From Pseudolabrys sp963742345 (lineage in GTDB: Bacteria; Pseudomonadota; Alphaproteobacteria; Rhizobiales; Xanthobacteraceae): a stretch of 64,000 nt of DNA. A program made the translations under genes and the position numbers. The notes below the pieces were generated by a model. That model saw nothing but the letters and a program-made list of their open reading frames with translations. It was not told the origin of the DNA and searched no databases. The stretch covers positions 35,848-99,847 of the forward strand of contig CAVULO010000013.1 of NCBI GenBank assembly GCA_963742345.1, read 5' to 3'. This document shows positions 1-9,366 of the stretch, one piece after another (the stretch's first letter is position 1; every line of letters starts with the position of its first letter).

Positions 1-689
1 AAATAGTTCATATAGAATGACAACGAGACGCCGCCGATTTCGATATTGTCGTTGAACGACCAGCCAAGAATGTTCATGCCCTTGACTTGCAGGCCCTGCG
101 GCCCGCCGAGCACATCGTTGACTTCAAGGAAAGTCTTGAACAGCAAGGCAAACGCGATGGTCACGACCGCGGCATAGTGTCCGCGCGTGCGCAGCACCGG
201 CAGGAGCAGCAGCGAACCGGCCAGTGCCGCTAGGAGGCCGCCGATCAGCAGCACAAGCAAATGCGGCAGCGCCGTCTGCGCATTGAGCACGGCCGAAGTA
301 TAAGCGCCGATGCCGAAGAAGGAGGCGCCCGCGAAATTCAACACGCCGGCATAGCCGAATTGGACGTTGAGCCCGAGTGTCGCCACCGAATAAAGCATCA
401 CGGTGATCACCAGCAGCAGCACGAAATGGTTTTCGTGGAAAAATGCCGCCATCGCGAGCGCCGCGATGATCGCACAGCCGCCGAGTGCGTCCTCATGGTC
501 GGCAAAGGAGCCAGTCACGCTAACAAGCAGGCCGAGCCAAGCGGCAGCAATCACGGAGGCGATGCCGGTCACGAGCAACGCGATGATCAAGGCCTGTTGT
601 TCCGCCGCCAGCAATGCGATCAGATAGGCCGTGGCAATCGCGAGCGCGATCACTCCCGGCCATACTGAGGCGGGCGCGTTCTTCGCCAT
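1..689 (-). CDS. livM: Branched-chain amino acid ABC transporter permease LivM, partial (runs off left edge)
   Basis: Inner-membrane permease of a HAAT-family importer. The frame opens with ATG at 689 and stays open to base 1, so about 229 N-terminal codons are seen. Residues 117-132 (LNFAGASFFGIGAYTS) and 167-184 (RTRGHYAAVVTIAFALLF) are typical LivM stretches lying between hydrophobic helices. It starts 4 bases after the stop of the upstream livH on the same strand, so the two are probably translationally coupled. ATPase genes livG and livF are not visible and would lie beyond the left edge. The substrate cannot be told from the sequence: this family imports branched-chain amino acids, but in soil Alphaproteobacteria also amides and aromatic acids. 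Confidence 0.9.
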   Translation of the reverse strand, partial: MAKNAPASVWPGVIALAIATAYLIALLAAEQQALIIALLVTGIASVIAAAWLGLLVSVTGSFADHEDALGGCAIIAALAMAAFFHENHFVLLLVITVMLYSVATLGLNVQFGYAGVLNFAGASFFGIGAYTSAVLNAQTALPHLLVLLIGGLLAALAGSLLLLPVLRTRGHYAAVVTIAFALLFKTFLEVNDVLGGPQGLQVKGMNILGWSFNDNIEIGGVSLSFYMNY

Positions 690-693
690 TGGC

Positions 694-1615
694 CTAGACT
701 CGCTCACTGATCTTTTCCTGGATCAGCCCGGTTGGCCGCCACGCCATGATGGCGATGACCACGGCGAAAGCGAACACATCTTTATAGGCGCTGGCGAAGG
801 GCAGCATCACGGTGCCGGCGGTCTGCAGCCCTGCGAACAGAAAGCCGCCCAGGATTGCGCCATAGATGCTGCCGAGACCGCCGATGATGGCAGCGGAGAA
901 GCCGATCACGCCGAGATAAAGGCCAATGCCGAAATTGATCTCATTGTAGTAGAGGCCGTTCATCACACCGGCGAAGGCGGCGAGCCCCGAACCGATGGCA
1001 AAGGTGGTCAAGACAATGGCGGTGAAATTTATTCCCATAATGCGCGCGGTTTCCTCGTCTTGCGCGACGGCACGGATAGCGAGGCCAAGCTTGGTGCGGT
1101 TAAGCAGGAATTGCAGGCCGACGATCACCAGCACGCCGGTGCAAAGCATGAGCACATTGTCGAGCCGCAAGTTGAACTCACCGATGTCGATTGCGCCGCG
1201 CGGCAACAGTCGCCGGAAATGGCTTTGGATTGGCACCCTGCGGATAGAAGAGCCGCACGGATTCGCGCAACACTGTCCCGAGCATTAGCGTGATTAGCAG
1301 CGTGTTGAGCGCGGGCGCCGAGCGCAAAGGCATGACGAGATAGCGCGCTATCGCCATGCCGAGCAGCGCCATGGCCAACGTGGCGAGCGCGACCATGACG
1401 AGCAACTCGAGCCAGTTCGAATTAATGCCTAACGCGCGCAATCCGACATAGGTCGCCAGCGCGGTAAAGGCGCCAACCATGAGCACATCGCCATGCGAGA
1501 ATTTGATAATGTCGAGCACGCCGAAGAACAGCGTAAAGCCGACAGCCACCAGAGCATACATCATGCCGAGCATCAGCCCGTTCATGACGTATTGCGCGAA
1601 CAGGCCTGCGTCCAT
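694..1615 (-). CDS. livH: Branched-chain amino acid ABC transporter permease LivH, interrupted by a frameshift
   Basis: Inner-membrane permease partner of the adjacent LivM. The N-terminal part (from ATG at 1615) and the C-terminal part (to the stop at 694) lie in different frames that overlap between 1178 and 1236. Removing one base near 1210 restores a continuous protein reading ...ANPKPFPA-LLPRGAIDIG..., about 306 residues, the normal LivH length. The C-terminal half has the usual QDEETARIMGI loop and the GFSAAIIGGLGSIYGAILGG helix. It lies between the binding protein upstream and livM downstream. Whether the indel is a sequencing error or a real mutation is unknown; no other decay is visible. 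Confidence 0.85.
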
Positions 1616-1683
1616 GTCCGGAGATCTTGGGCGGCGTTAAAGAAATGCGGGACCGCGTACAACGCGGCCCCGATTGCGTCAGT

Positions 1684-2856
1684 TTATTTCTGCCCCGGCA
1701 GTTTGCGCTTGCCGCTTCCGTATTCGCTCTCGAACCATTCCACGAACTTGCCGTCCTGGACTACGTATTTCGTGATCACCGGCACCGTGTTCTGGCCATG
1801 ATCGTCAAACGTGATCTTGCCGACGATCGAATCGCGGTTCTTCACGTCGCCGAGCGCGGCGATCACCTTCTTGCGGTCGGGACCGACCGTCTCGATGGTG
1901 TCCAGGATCATGTCCATGGCGGCATAGGCGAAGGCGCCGTAGGCCTCTGGCGGATTGTCGTATTTCTGCGCGGTGTACTTTTCCATAAAAAATTTTCCGC
2001 CCGGCAGCTTCTCGGTCGGCGCGCCTTCGCGAAAGGCGAGCGTGCCTTCTGCCAGCGGGCCGAGGCCCTGGATATAGGCATCGGACACGATGCCCGAGGT
2101 GCCGTCGAACACCGCCTTGATGCCGAGCTTGTCCATCTGCGAGCGGATTCGCACGCCGATCGGCGTGAGCCCGCCGAAGTAGATCACATCGGGATTTAGG
2201 GCCTTGATTTTGGTGAGTTCGCTGGTGAAGTCCTGTTGATCGGCGGTGACGCCAAATGTACCGACGATCTTGGTCTTGCCGATCTTGTCGAGGGCCTTGC
2301 TAAAATATTCAAGATGACCCTTGCCGTAATCGGTGGTGTCGTGGATTACCGCCACGGTCTTGTAGCCGAGCCGTGATATCAACTCGGCATTGGCATCATT
2401 CTGGTTGATCATGGTGCCGTTGACGCGATGCACCTCGTCGTACTTGTTGCGATAGGTGATGTCGGGCAGCACCGCGCCCCATACGATCACCGGGAAGCCG
2501 AACTTGTGATAGACGTCGACGGTGGCAATGGCTGTTGCCGAGCAGTAATGCGTGGCGCCCGCTATGACGTCCTTATCCGCGGCCATTTTGGTTGCGACCT
2601 GCACCGCAACGTTAGGCTTGCACTCGTCATCGAGCACAACCAGTTCGTATTCGTATTTAGCGTTCGGGTCGGCATTGCGCAGCCGCACGGCCAAATCGGC
2701 CGAATTGCGGCCGCCGAGCCCATTGACCGAAACGCCGCCCGTGAGCGGGCCGATGAAGCCGACTTTGACTTTGTCCTTGGCGTCGGCAGTCGCTGCCGCG
2801 ACCGTAAAAATGAGTGCTGCGATACTGACCGTTGAACGCTTCGCAGTTTTTCTCAT
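1684..2856 (-). CDS. ABC transporter substrate-binding protein, Leu/Ile/Val-binding family
   Basis: Periplasmic binding protein (390 aa) of the type I (Peripla_BP_6) fold feeding the LivH/LivM pair encoded next to it. ATG at 2856 is chosen because GGAGGACTT lies directly upstream; an in-frame ATG at 2883 lacks such a site. The first 26 residues form a signal peptide ending near ATADA. The mature part starts with the family pattern KVKVGFIGPLTGGVSVNG and includes a VVLDDECKPNVAVQVATKM segment typical of the ligand-cleft region. It is the first gene of a minus-strand operon and is divergent from a second, unrelated-in-detail binding protein at 3091. The ligand is not predictable. Confidence 0.9.
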   Translation of the reverse strand: MRKTAKRSTVSIAALIFTVAAATADAKDKVKVGFIGPLTGGVSVNGLGGRNSADLAVRLRNADPNAKYEYELVVLDDECKPNVAVQVATKMAADKDVIAGATHYCSATAIATVDVYHKFGFPVIVWGAVLPDITYRNKYDEVHRVNGTMINQNDANAELISRLGYKTVAVIHDTTDYGKGHLEYFSKALDKIGKTKIVGTFGVTADQQDFTSELTKIKALNPDVIYFGGLTPIGVRIRSQMDKLGIKAVFDGTSGIVSDAYIQGLGPLAEGTLAFREGAPTEKLPGGKFFMEKYTAQKYDNPPEAYGAFAYAAMDMILDTIETVGPDRKKVIAALGDVKNRDSIVGKITFDDHGQNTVPVITKYVVQDGKFVEWFESEYGSGKRKLPGQK

Positions 2857-3090
2857 AAGTCCTCCATCGTCGATCGTTGTCACTCTCTAGACCCGTTTTT
2901 GCGCAAAGCCAGCTATATAGTTGCGCGGCAGGAGATTTACGGCAAGCCCGTATTCGGGGCCGCGCCACACACCTGCCGTTCTATTTTTTGCCCTTGTGAA
3001 TAGGGGCAGACTGCAGCTCGCTTTACCCGAGTGGGCGATCGTTGGTAGGCTTTTGAGTTCAATGACGATCGTTCCGGGGAGGATAAAGAA
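2857..3090. promoter_or_regulatory. Divergent promoter region between two liv-type operons
   Basis: A 234-base non-coding stretch separates two oppositely transcribed binding-protein genes and must hold the promoters of both operons. A strong ribosome binding site (GGGGAGGAT) precedes the plus-strand start at 3091 and GGAGGAC precedes the minus-strand start at 2856. I see no clear palindromic operator. Confidence 0.5.
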
Positions 3091-4245
3091 ATGATCACGG
3101 CAGTTCGTGCTCTCTTTGTTAGCGTCGCGGCGATCGGCCTTTTGGCGGTCGGCCAATCGACGCAGGCGCAAGATAAAACCATCAAGATCGGCGCGCTGTT
3201 TCCCATGTCGGGGCCAGGCTCCTATTTTGGCGCTCAGGATAAACAAGGCGTCGAGCTCGCGCTGGAGCAGCTCAATAAGATGGGTGTGAACGGCTACAAA
3301 TTCGCTGTCCAGTATGAAGATTCGAGCTGTGGCCCCCTGCCTGCGACGCAGGCGGCTAAGCGTCTGATCGAACAGTTCAAGCCTGACGTCATCATCGGCG
3401 AAGAATGTTCGGACGCAACACTCGCCGTCATGCCGATCGTCGAGCAGGCGAAAGTACCCCTGCTCAATGCCGGCTCTTCCTCCATAAAGGTTACAGAGCC
3501 CGGCAACCCGTGGACCTTTCGCATCATGCCGAACGAGGTCATGCAGGGCATCAACCTCGCCGACAATGCCTATAAGCGGATGAATGCGCGCACCGCGGTG
3601 CTGCTGTTCGAAAACACCAATGCCGGCATCGGCAACGCACAAGTGTTCAAGGACACTTTCACCAAGCTCGGCGGCCAGGTCCTGGCGGAAATCGGCTTCG
3701 GTCGTGACGTCAACGACTTCACCTCGATTGCCACGCGCGTCGCGGGCCTCGGCAAGATTGACGTGATTCCGACTTATACGCTGGAAGGGCAGGGCCTGAA
3801 GATCACGCAGGCGCTAGCGCAAGCCGGGGTTACCAAAGGTGGCGGCGGCGCTGCAATTCAGATCGGCACGATTTGGCTGCCGTTCGGCTTCGAGCAGAAG
3901 GCCGGAAAAGCCGCTTTGGGCTATATACGCATCGTGCAGTTCGATCCGACCGAGACCCGCGATGCCGTGAAAAACTTCAGCGCTTCGTTTAAAGCGAAAT
4001 ATAATGCTGACCCGACGCACCTGAACGCTCACGCTTATGATCAGATCATGCTGATTGCGGACGTTGTTAAGCGTGGCGGCAAGGATCCCCAATCGATCCG
4101 TGACGGCCTTGCCGCCACCAAAAGTTATTCCGGCGTCACCGGCAGCGTGGAATTCGACAAGACCAACCAGAACACCAAGATGGATACCGTCCATTACATG
4201 GAAACCAAGCCCGACATGTCATGGACAAGCCTGAAGTGGAACTGA
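3091..4245 (+). CDS. ABC transporter substrate-binding protein, Leu/Ile/Val-binding family
   Basis: Periplasmic ligand-binding protein (384 aa), first gene of a complete liv-type operon. A GGGGAGGAT ribosome site precedes ATG 3091. Residues 1-26 are a signal peptide ending in TQAQ, followed by the family opening IKIGALFPMSGPGSYFG. Further family features are the DSSCGPLPATQAAKRLIEQ segment and the IGEECSDATLAVMPI cleft strand. It differs clearly from the binding protein at 1684-2856, so the two divergent transporters probably take different ligands. The next gene (livH) starts 7 bases downstream. Ligand unknown: an amino acid, amide or aromatic acid. Confidence 0.92.
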   Translation: MITAVRALFVSVAAIGLLAVGQSTQAQDKTIKIGALFPMSGPGSYFGAQDKQGVELALEQLNKMGVNGYKFAVQYEDSSCGPLPATQAAKRLIEQFKPDVIIGEECSDATLAVMPIVEQAKVPLLNAGSSSIKVTEPGNPWTFRIMPNEVMQGINLADNAYKRMNARTAVLLFENTNAGIGNAQVFKDTFTKLGGQVLAEIGFGRDVNDFTSIATRVAGLGKIDVIPTYTLEGQGLKITQALAQAGVTKGGGGAAIQIGTIWLPFGFEQKAGKAALGYIRIVQFDPTETRDAVKNFSASFKAKYNADPTHLNAHAYDQIMLIADVVKRGGKDPQSIRDGLAATKSYSGVTGSVEFDKTNQNTKMDTVHYMETKPDMSWTSLKWN

Positions 4246-4252
4246 CCCGCCG

Positions 4253-5137
4253 ATGACAACAACGATCGTCCTCCAGCAGGCGATCAACGGCATCGTTCTT
4301 GGAAGTCTCTATGTTTTGGTGGCGTTAGGCCTGACGCTGATTTACGGCGTGCTCGTGCAGATCAATTTCGCGCACGCCGACTTCGTCACGCTCGGCGCCT
4401 TCGCCGCCTATTTCTTCATGCATCTGGTCGGCGCCGGTTACATCGTCAGCATCGGGGTCGCGTTCGTAGTCGGCGCTGCGCTTGGTTGGCTGATCAATGC
4501 GGCGATTTTCACACCCTTGCGTCGCAAGGGTAACGAACTATTGCCACTGATCGCTACGATCGGCGTTTCGGTCATGATGCAGAACCTGATGCTGGCTTGG
4601 TTCGGGCCGATCCCCTACGCGTTCGAGACACCATATAGCAGCCAGGTCATTCGTTTCGCCGGAATCTACGTATCCTGGCAAAACGTCATCATCATCGCGG
4701 TTTCGTCTGTAACCATCGCGCTGCTCTATGCGTTTATGAAATTCACATTTCTGGGCAAGGCGTTGCGCGCGGTGTCGCAAGACCGTGAGACTGCGGGGCT
4801 AATGGGTATCAATCCCAATCAGCTCATCATGCTGACATTCGTAATCGCGTCTGCGCTTGCCGGCATGGCGGGTGCGATGCTCGCCCCTGTGCTCGTCCTC
4901 ACTCCGTTTGCGGGGACCTCAGTCATCGTGAAGGCCTTCGCCATCGTCATCATCGGGGGCTTCGGCAATGTGGAAGGAACGATCCTCGCCGGGCTCATTG
5001 TTGGCCTGATCGAAAGTTACACGACGCAGTATCTCGACCCTGGCCTGATCGATATCGTCGTTTTCGCGCTTCTGTTGGTGATGCTGGCGATCAGGCCGAC
5101 CGGCCTGATCTCGGAGAGGCGCGAAGAGAATGTCTGA
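4253..5137 (+). CDS. livH: Branched-chain amino acid ABC transporter permease LivH
   Basis: Inner-membrane permease (294 aa, normal length) with about eight hydrophobic helices. Family signatures include LVALGLTLIYGVLVQINFAHAD near residue 25, the SQDRETAGLMGINPNQ cytoplasmic loop that contacts the ATPases, and FAIVIIGGFGNVEGTILAGL near the C-terminus. The stop overlaps the start of livM by 8 bases, showing translational coupling. It forms the membrane channel with LivM and receives ligand from the binding protein at 3091-4245. Confidence 0.93.
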   Translation: MTTTIVLQQAINGIVLGSLYVLVALGLTLIYGVLVQINFAHADFVTLGAFAAYFFMHLVGAGYIVSIGVAFVVGAALGWLINAAIFTPLRRKGNELLPLIATIGVSVMMQNLMLAWFGPIPYAFETPYSSQVIRFAGIYVSWQNVIIIAVSSVTIALLYAFMKFTFLGKALRAVSQDRETAGLMGINPNQLIMLTFVIASALAGMAGAMLAPVLVLTPFAGTSVIVKAFAIVIIGGFGNVEGTILAGLIVGLIESYTTQYLDPGLIDIVVFALLLVMLAIRPTGLISERREENV

Positions 5138-6146
5138 CCCCGCGGTCTTGCAGCGGCCGGCGGAAGCGCGGACAGCTCTGCTCGGCCGGCGCATGGGATT
5201 ATTACTCGCGGCGCTCGCTATCATCGCGCTGCCGCTAATTTTCAACGATACCTATTGGCGCACGAATTTGACGCTTTGCGCAATCAATGTGCTTCTCGCG
5301 CTCGGTCTTGATTTCATCCTCGGCTATACCGGTCAGCTTAATCTCGGCCATTCGGCCTTTTATGGACTCGGCGCTTATGTTTCCACGTTGCTGATTGTTA
5401 AGCTCGGCGCTCCGTTTTGGGGCGCGTTCGTCGCTGGCGTCGCTTTTTCCGGCCTGGCGGGCATGTTTCTTTCATTGTTCGCGGTGCGCCTGCGCGGTCA
5501 CTATCTTGCGATCGCTTCGCTCGGTTTTGCGGTGATCATCTATCAAATCCTGCTCAATTGGATAAGTCTGACGCAGGGGCCACTCGGCATTTACGGGATT
5601 TTACCGCCGCCGGCACTTACTATCGGCGGAATACAGCTTGCCGACTTTCGCAACTTGACCGCCTTTTTTTATTTGGTATCTGGGTTCACGCTTCTCGTTT
5701 ATCTGCTGCTCAGTCAGTTGGTGCGTTCTCCGGTCGGAGAAGCGCTGACCGCCATCCGCGAAGACGAAGTGTCTGCCGCCTCGCTCGGAATTAACGGCGC
5801 GGCCTGGAAGGTATTTGCCTTCGGCGTCGGCGCTGCGGTGGCCGGTGCGGCAGGCTGTTTTTACGCGAGTTTCGTTGGCACATTGGTGCCGGACGCCTTT
5901 TTCGTCACCGAGGCTTTCAATATCCTGGCCATGGTGATCGTTGGCGGTATGGGCACTTTGATCGGCCCGGTATTCGGCGCGATTCTGTTGACGCTATTGC
6001 CGGAGGTGCTGCGTGGGATCGGCGACTTACGCCTTGTCGTCTATGGCGCCTCGCTCACATTTGTCGTTCTGTTCATGCCGGGCGGCCTCGTTCAGGCCGC
6101 CCGCATCTTGCAGGAAAAGCTCAGGCTTGGCGGGCCGGGATCATGA
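5130..6146 (+). CDS. livM: Branched-chain amino acid ABC transporter permease LivM
   Basis: Second inner-membrane permease (338 aa). It has the LivM patterns YTGQLNLGHSAFYGLGAYVS, VRLRGHYLAIASLGFA and the coupling loop AIREDEVSAASLGIN, with IVGGMGTLIGPVFGAILL near the end. It starts inside the 3' end of livH and its stop (ATGA overlap) runs into livG, so the four transporter genes are a single translational unit. Together with LivH it forms a heterodimeric pore. Confidence 0.93.
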   Translation: MSDPAVLQRPAEARTALLGRRMGLLLAALAIIALPLIFNDTYWRTNLTLCAINVLLALGLDFILGYTGQLNLGHSAFYGLGAYVSTLLIVKLGAPFWGAFVAGVAFSGLAGMFLSLFAVRLRGHYLAIASLGFAVIIYQILLNWISLTQGPLGIYGILPPPALTIGGIQLADFRNLTAFFYLVSGFTLLVYLLLSQLVRSPVGEALTAIREDEVSAASLGINGAAWKVFAFGVGAAVAGAAGCFYASFVGTLVPDAFFVTEAFNILAMVIVGGMGTLIGPVFGAILLTLLPEVLRGIGDLRLVVYGASLTFVVLFMPGGLVQAARILQEKLRLGGPGS

Positions 6147-6952
6147 CCGTAGCCGCAGCAATTGAAACTCGCGCCTTAGCCGCGGGGGCGCCGCTTTTGC
6201 GCGCGCGCGGTCTAAACAAAAGTTTCGGTGGCGTGCGCGCCGTTTCCGATATCTCACTCGACGTCGAAAGCGGATCCATTTTTGCTATCATCGGCCCCAA
6301 TGGCGCCGGTAAATCCACACTGCTCAACTTGATCAGCGGGGTCTATCAACCCGATTCCGGGTCGCTCTCATTCGACGGCCACGACCTCTCCGGCATGCCT
6401 TCGCATCGGCGAGTTCGACTTGGTCTCGCGCGCACATTCCAAAAGATACGTTTGTTCAAGCAGCTCAGCGTACTCGACAACGTGCTCGCCGGGTTTCATG
6501 TCCATCACCAAATTCCCGCCTGGCAATATGTTGTGCATGGCGCGGCTTTTGCGCGTGACCAAGAGCGTTGCCGCGAGGAAGCGTTTCGCTTGCTTGAATT
6601 CTTCGGCATGAGTTCCCGCCTGCGGGTGTTCGCGGGAGTCTTGTCTTATGGCGAGCAGCGCATGCTCGAAATCGCGCGCGCACTTGCGACCGGGCCACGG
6701 CTTTTGCTGATCGACGAGCCGGCCGCGGGTTTAAATGCCGCGGAAGTTGAGGTTTTGCTCGACCGCATCCGTATCCTCCGCGACCGTGGCATTACCGTCA
6801 TAGTTGTCGAGCACAACATGGATCTCGTGATGAACGTTGCCGACCGCATCATGGTGATGGAATACGGCCGGCATTTGTTTCAGGGCGCACCGGCCGAAGT
6901 GCAGAGAAATCCCGCCGTGATCGCAGCCTATCTTGGTGGAGAATTGTCTTGA
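6143..6952 (+). CDS. livG: Branched-chain amino acid ABC transporter ATP-binding protein LivG
   Basis: Cytoplasmic ATPase (269 aa) energising the LivHM pore. Walker A GPNGAGKST is at residues 51-59, the ABC signature LSYGEQ at 167-172 and Walker B LLLIDEP at 187-193, followed by the switch histidine in VVEHNMD. The C-terminus carries the LivG-type insert and ends in a short helix (VIAAYLGGE). The start overlaps the livM stop and the stop overlaps the TTG start of livF. An N-terminal extension of about 20 residues precedes the conserved fold. Confidence 0.93.
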   Translation: MTVAAAIETRALAAGAPLLRARGLNKSFGGVRAVSDISLDVESGSIFAIIGPNGAGKSTLLNLISGVYQPDSGSLSFDGHDLSGMPSHRRVRLGLARTFQKIRLFKQLSVLDNVLAGFHVHHQIPAWQYVVHGAAFARDQERCREEAFRLLEFFGMSSRLRVFAGVLSYGEQRMLEIARALATGPRLLLIDEPAAGLNAAEVEVLLDRIRILRDRGITVIVVEHNMDLVMNVADRIMVMEYGRHLFQGAPAEVQRNPAVIAAYLGGELS

Positions 6953-7686
6953 GCGCGCTGTTATCTGCCGAAAACATCGAGCTCGCGTACGGGCAGGTAG
7001 CAGTTTGCCGCAATATTTCGCTATCCGTCGAAAAGGGTGAAATCGTCGCGTTAATCGGCGCGAACGGAGCGGGGAAATCCACCACGCTGCGCGCGATCGC
7101 GGGTTTACTGCTGCCGCGGCGCGGTTCGATCGTGTTTTGCGGACACGACGTGACGGCGATGCCTTCGCACGAGCGCAGCACGCTCGGCATCGCGCTCGTC
7201 CCGGAGGGACGTCATGTTTTTCCATTCCTCACGGTGCGGGAAAATCTGGAGCTTGGTGGCTTCAAGAGCCGCAGCGACGGTCCAAAAGTTAGTCGAATGA
7301 TCGGCGAGGTATTCGACATGTTCCCCCGGCTATCCGAGCGCGCCACGCAGAACGCTGGAACTTTGAGCGGCGGCGAGCAGCAAATGCTGGTGCTCGGGCG
7401 CGCTATGATGTCGGAGCCGCAATTGCTTTGTCTCGACGAGCCATCGCTGGGTCTCGCACCGATGATCGTACAGGACATATTCCGCACCATTCGCGCGATC
7501 AATGCGGCTGGCACCAGCGTACTCCTGGTCGAGCAGAACGCCCGCTACGCGCTGGAAACGGCGAGCCGCGGCTATGTGCTACAAACCGGATCGGTAATCG
7601 CGAGTGGGACTTGCGCAGATCTCAAACAAAATCCGCGCGTTCAAGAAGCATATCTCGGCCGGATCGCGACCGTTGCCGTTTCGTAG
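6949..7686 (+). CDS. livF: Branched-chain amino acid ABC transporter ATP-binding protein LivF
   Basis: Second ATPase (245 aa) of the importer. Walker A GANGAGKST is at residues 37-45, the signature LSGGEQ at 139-144 and Walker B LLCLDEP at 159-165; LVPEGRHVFPFLTVRENL is characteristic of LivF. The start is TTG at 6949, overlapping the livG TGA, a common arrangement in this family and consistent with coupled translation. The C-terminus ends with the usual VQEAYLG motif. It completes a binding protein-H-M-G-F operon, with an SDR gene following 6 bases after the stop. Confidence 0.93.
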   Translation: MSALLSAENIELAYGQVAVCRNISLSVEKGEIVALIGANGAGKSTTLRAIAGLLLPRRGSIVFCGHDVTAMPSHERSTLGIALVPEGRHVFPFLTVRENLELGGFKSRSDGPKVSRMIGEVFDMFPRLSERATQNAGTLSGGEQQMLVLGRAMMSEPQLLCLDEPSLGLAPMIVQDIFRTIRAINAAGTSVLLVEQNARYALETASRGYVLQTGSVIASGTCADLKQNPRVQEAYLGRIATVAVS

Positions 7687-7692
7687 GAGCAA

Positions 7693-8469
7693 TTGGTGGC
7701 AACAACCAACAAATACTCACTGGCAGGAAAATCGGCGGTTGTTACTGGTGCCGGCAATGGTATCGGGCGCGCGATTTCCCTAGCTTTTGGAGAGGCGGGA
7801 GCTGCCGTTGCCTGCGTCGATCTTGAGGCGCAAGCCGCTGACGCAACGGCCGCTGTGGTTGCGAAAAACGGTGTCCAGGCTTTGCCCGTGTGCTGCGACG
7901 TTGGCAACGAGGCTGGTGTGGAAGCAGCGACAAAGGCGATTTTGGCTAAATTCCCGGCCATTCAAATTCTGGTCAATGGCGCCGCCGGTAACGACCCGAA
8001 TGGCACTGTGCTCGACCTCACTCTGTCCGACTGGAATCGGGTGTTTGCAGTCAATGTCGGCGGTGCATTTCTGATGAGCCGCGCCATTTTGCCTGCGATG
8101 ATCGCGGCGGGCGGCGGCAGCATTATTCATATCGCTTCACAGCTTGGTAGCGTTGCCGCGCCGCGCCGCGCGGTTTATTGCGCGACCAAGGGCGCGCTGA
8201 TCCAACTTGCCAAGGCGATGGCGACCGATCACGCTGCGCAGAATATCCGCGTCAATACATTATCGCCGGGTGCGGTCGAGACCGAGCGGCTGATAAAGCG
8301 CTTTGGTGACATGGAAACCGCGCGTCGCACGGCCGGTCCGAAACATTTATTGCAAAGACTCGGCCAACCAGAGGAAATCGCGCTCGCCGCGGTGTTTCTG
8401 GCGAGCGATGCGTCAAGCTTCATGACCGGCGCGGATCTTTTGGTCGACGGCGGCTATAACGCAACCTAA
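7693..8469 (+). CDS. SDR family NAD(P)-dependent oxidoreductase
   Basis: Classical short-chain dehydrogenase (258 aa). The cofactor motif TGAGNGIG is near residues 18-25, NGAAG stands for the NNAG-type motif near 94, a catalytic Ser lies in IIHIASQLGS, and the active-site pair YCATK is near 157-161. Substrate and stereochemistry cannot be read from the sequence. It is the last gene of the liv operon, so it may act on the imported compound. Start: TTG at 7693 or GTG at 7696; TAGGAG lies just upstream and suits either. The stop is 7 bases from the stop of the convergent hydrolase gene. Confidence 0.9.
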   Translation: MVATTNKYSLAGKSAVVTGAGNGIGRAISLAFGEAGAAVACVDLEAQAADATAAVVAKNGVQALPVCCDVGNEAGVEAATKAILAKFPAIQILVNGAAGNDPNGTVLDLTLSDWNRVFAVNVGGAFLMSRAILPAMIAAGGGSIIHIASQLGSVAAPRRAVYCATKGALIQLAKAMATDHAAQNIRVNTLSPGAVETERLIKRFGDMETARRTAGPKHLLQRLGQPEEIALAAVFLASDASSFMTGADLLVDGGYNAT

Positions 8470-8476
8470 CTTCCGT

Positions 8477-9355
8477 TCAACGCCCGAGAATGCTGCTCGC
8501 CATTGCGCGCGGGTCGCGCTTCGGCCACGCGCCGGCGTCCGCTGCCTGGAACAGGTCGGACAGATGCATGTTGAACAACGCCGGTTCCTCCAGATTGATG
8601 TTGTGACCGGAATTCGCCATTACCACTAACGCAGCAGTCGGGATGTTCTTTTTCATCAAAATGCCCGGTTCAAGACAGGGCCAATCCTCGTCACCGGTCA
8701 TAATCAGCGTCGGTACGGTTATGGTTTTCATCTTATCAACCAGATCGAATAGCGACGGGCGGCGTTTCTGCACGCCGCGCATCGTCAAAGCCGCGCCTTC
8801 GGTCGAATGTTCGGCAAGTTGGTCCGCGAATTCCCGCCAGCCACGGGGATCTTTGTTCTGGTGCTGCACGCGAGTCGGGCCGAGCGCGTAGCCCTCCGCC
8901 GCCTTTTTCATCGTCAGCTCTTCGAATCGTTTTGCGGAGGCCTCCGCCTCCTCAGCAAATTTAGCGCGTTCGCCGGGCGCTGCCCCATAGCCGCAGCCCG
9001 CGATCACGATCGAACGACAGCGCTCCGGATAGGAGAAACCGAAATGAAGGGCGGCAAATCCGCCCATCGACAGGCCGACGATATGCGCCTTGTCGATCTT
9101 GAGCGCATCGAGCACCGAACGGATGTCATCCCGCGCGCGCTCCTGCGAGTAGCGCTCGCCCTCCTTCGGCACATCGGAGGGCGGATAGCCGCGCGCATTG
9201 AAGGTCACGCAACGGTAATATTTCGAAAAATGACGAACTTGCTGCTCATAAGAGCGGTAGTCGCCGGCAAATTCATGAATAAAAACGATTGGGATGCCCT
9301 TACCGGTCTCTTCGTAATAGAGCCTGATTCCATCGTCTGTCGTGAGATGTGGCAT
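8477..9355 (-). CDS. Alpha/beta fold hydrolase
   Basis: Soluble alpha/beta hydrolase of 292 aa. ATG at 9355 is the natural start because the conserved fold begins at once (MPHLTTDDGIRLYYEETG); the frame extends further upstream only over the neighbouring SDR. The nucleophile elbow is GLSMGG, the likely acid is in TGDEDWP and the catalytic histidine in NSGHNINLEEP. It resembles 3-oxoadipate enol-lactonase-like and other carboxylic-ester hydrolases; the substrate is not determined. It is the last gene of a minus-strand operon behind an SDR, a CoA-transferase and an amidase, which suggests a ring-cleavage or ester intermediate. Confidence 0.88.
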   Translation of the reverse strand: MPHLTTDDGIRLYYEETGKGIPIVFIHEFAGDYRSYEQQVRHFSKYYRCVTFNARGYPPSDVPKEGERYSQERARDDIRSVLDALKIDKAHIVGLSMGGFAALHFGFSYPERCRSIVIAGCGYGAAPGERAKFAEEAEASAKRFEELTMKKAAEGYALGPTRVQHQNKDPRGWREFADQLAEHSTEGAALTMRGVQKRRPSLFDLVDKMKTITVPTLIMTGDEDWPCLEPGILMKKNIPTAALVVMANSGHNINLEEPALFNMHLSDLFQAADAGAWPKRDPRAMASSILGR

Positions 9356-9366
9356 GAATTCCCCGT

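Noticed and set aside
631..1293. 220-codon plus-strand frame
   Set aside because: It mirrors livH/livM on the minus strand and has no recognisable domain.
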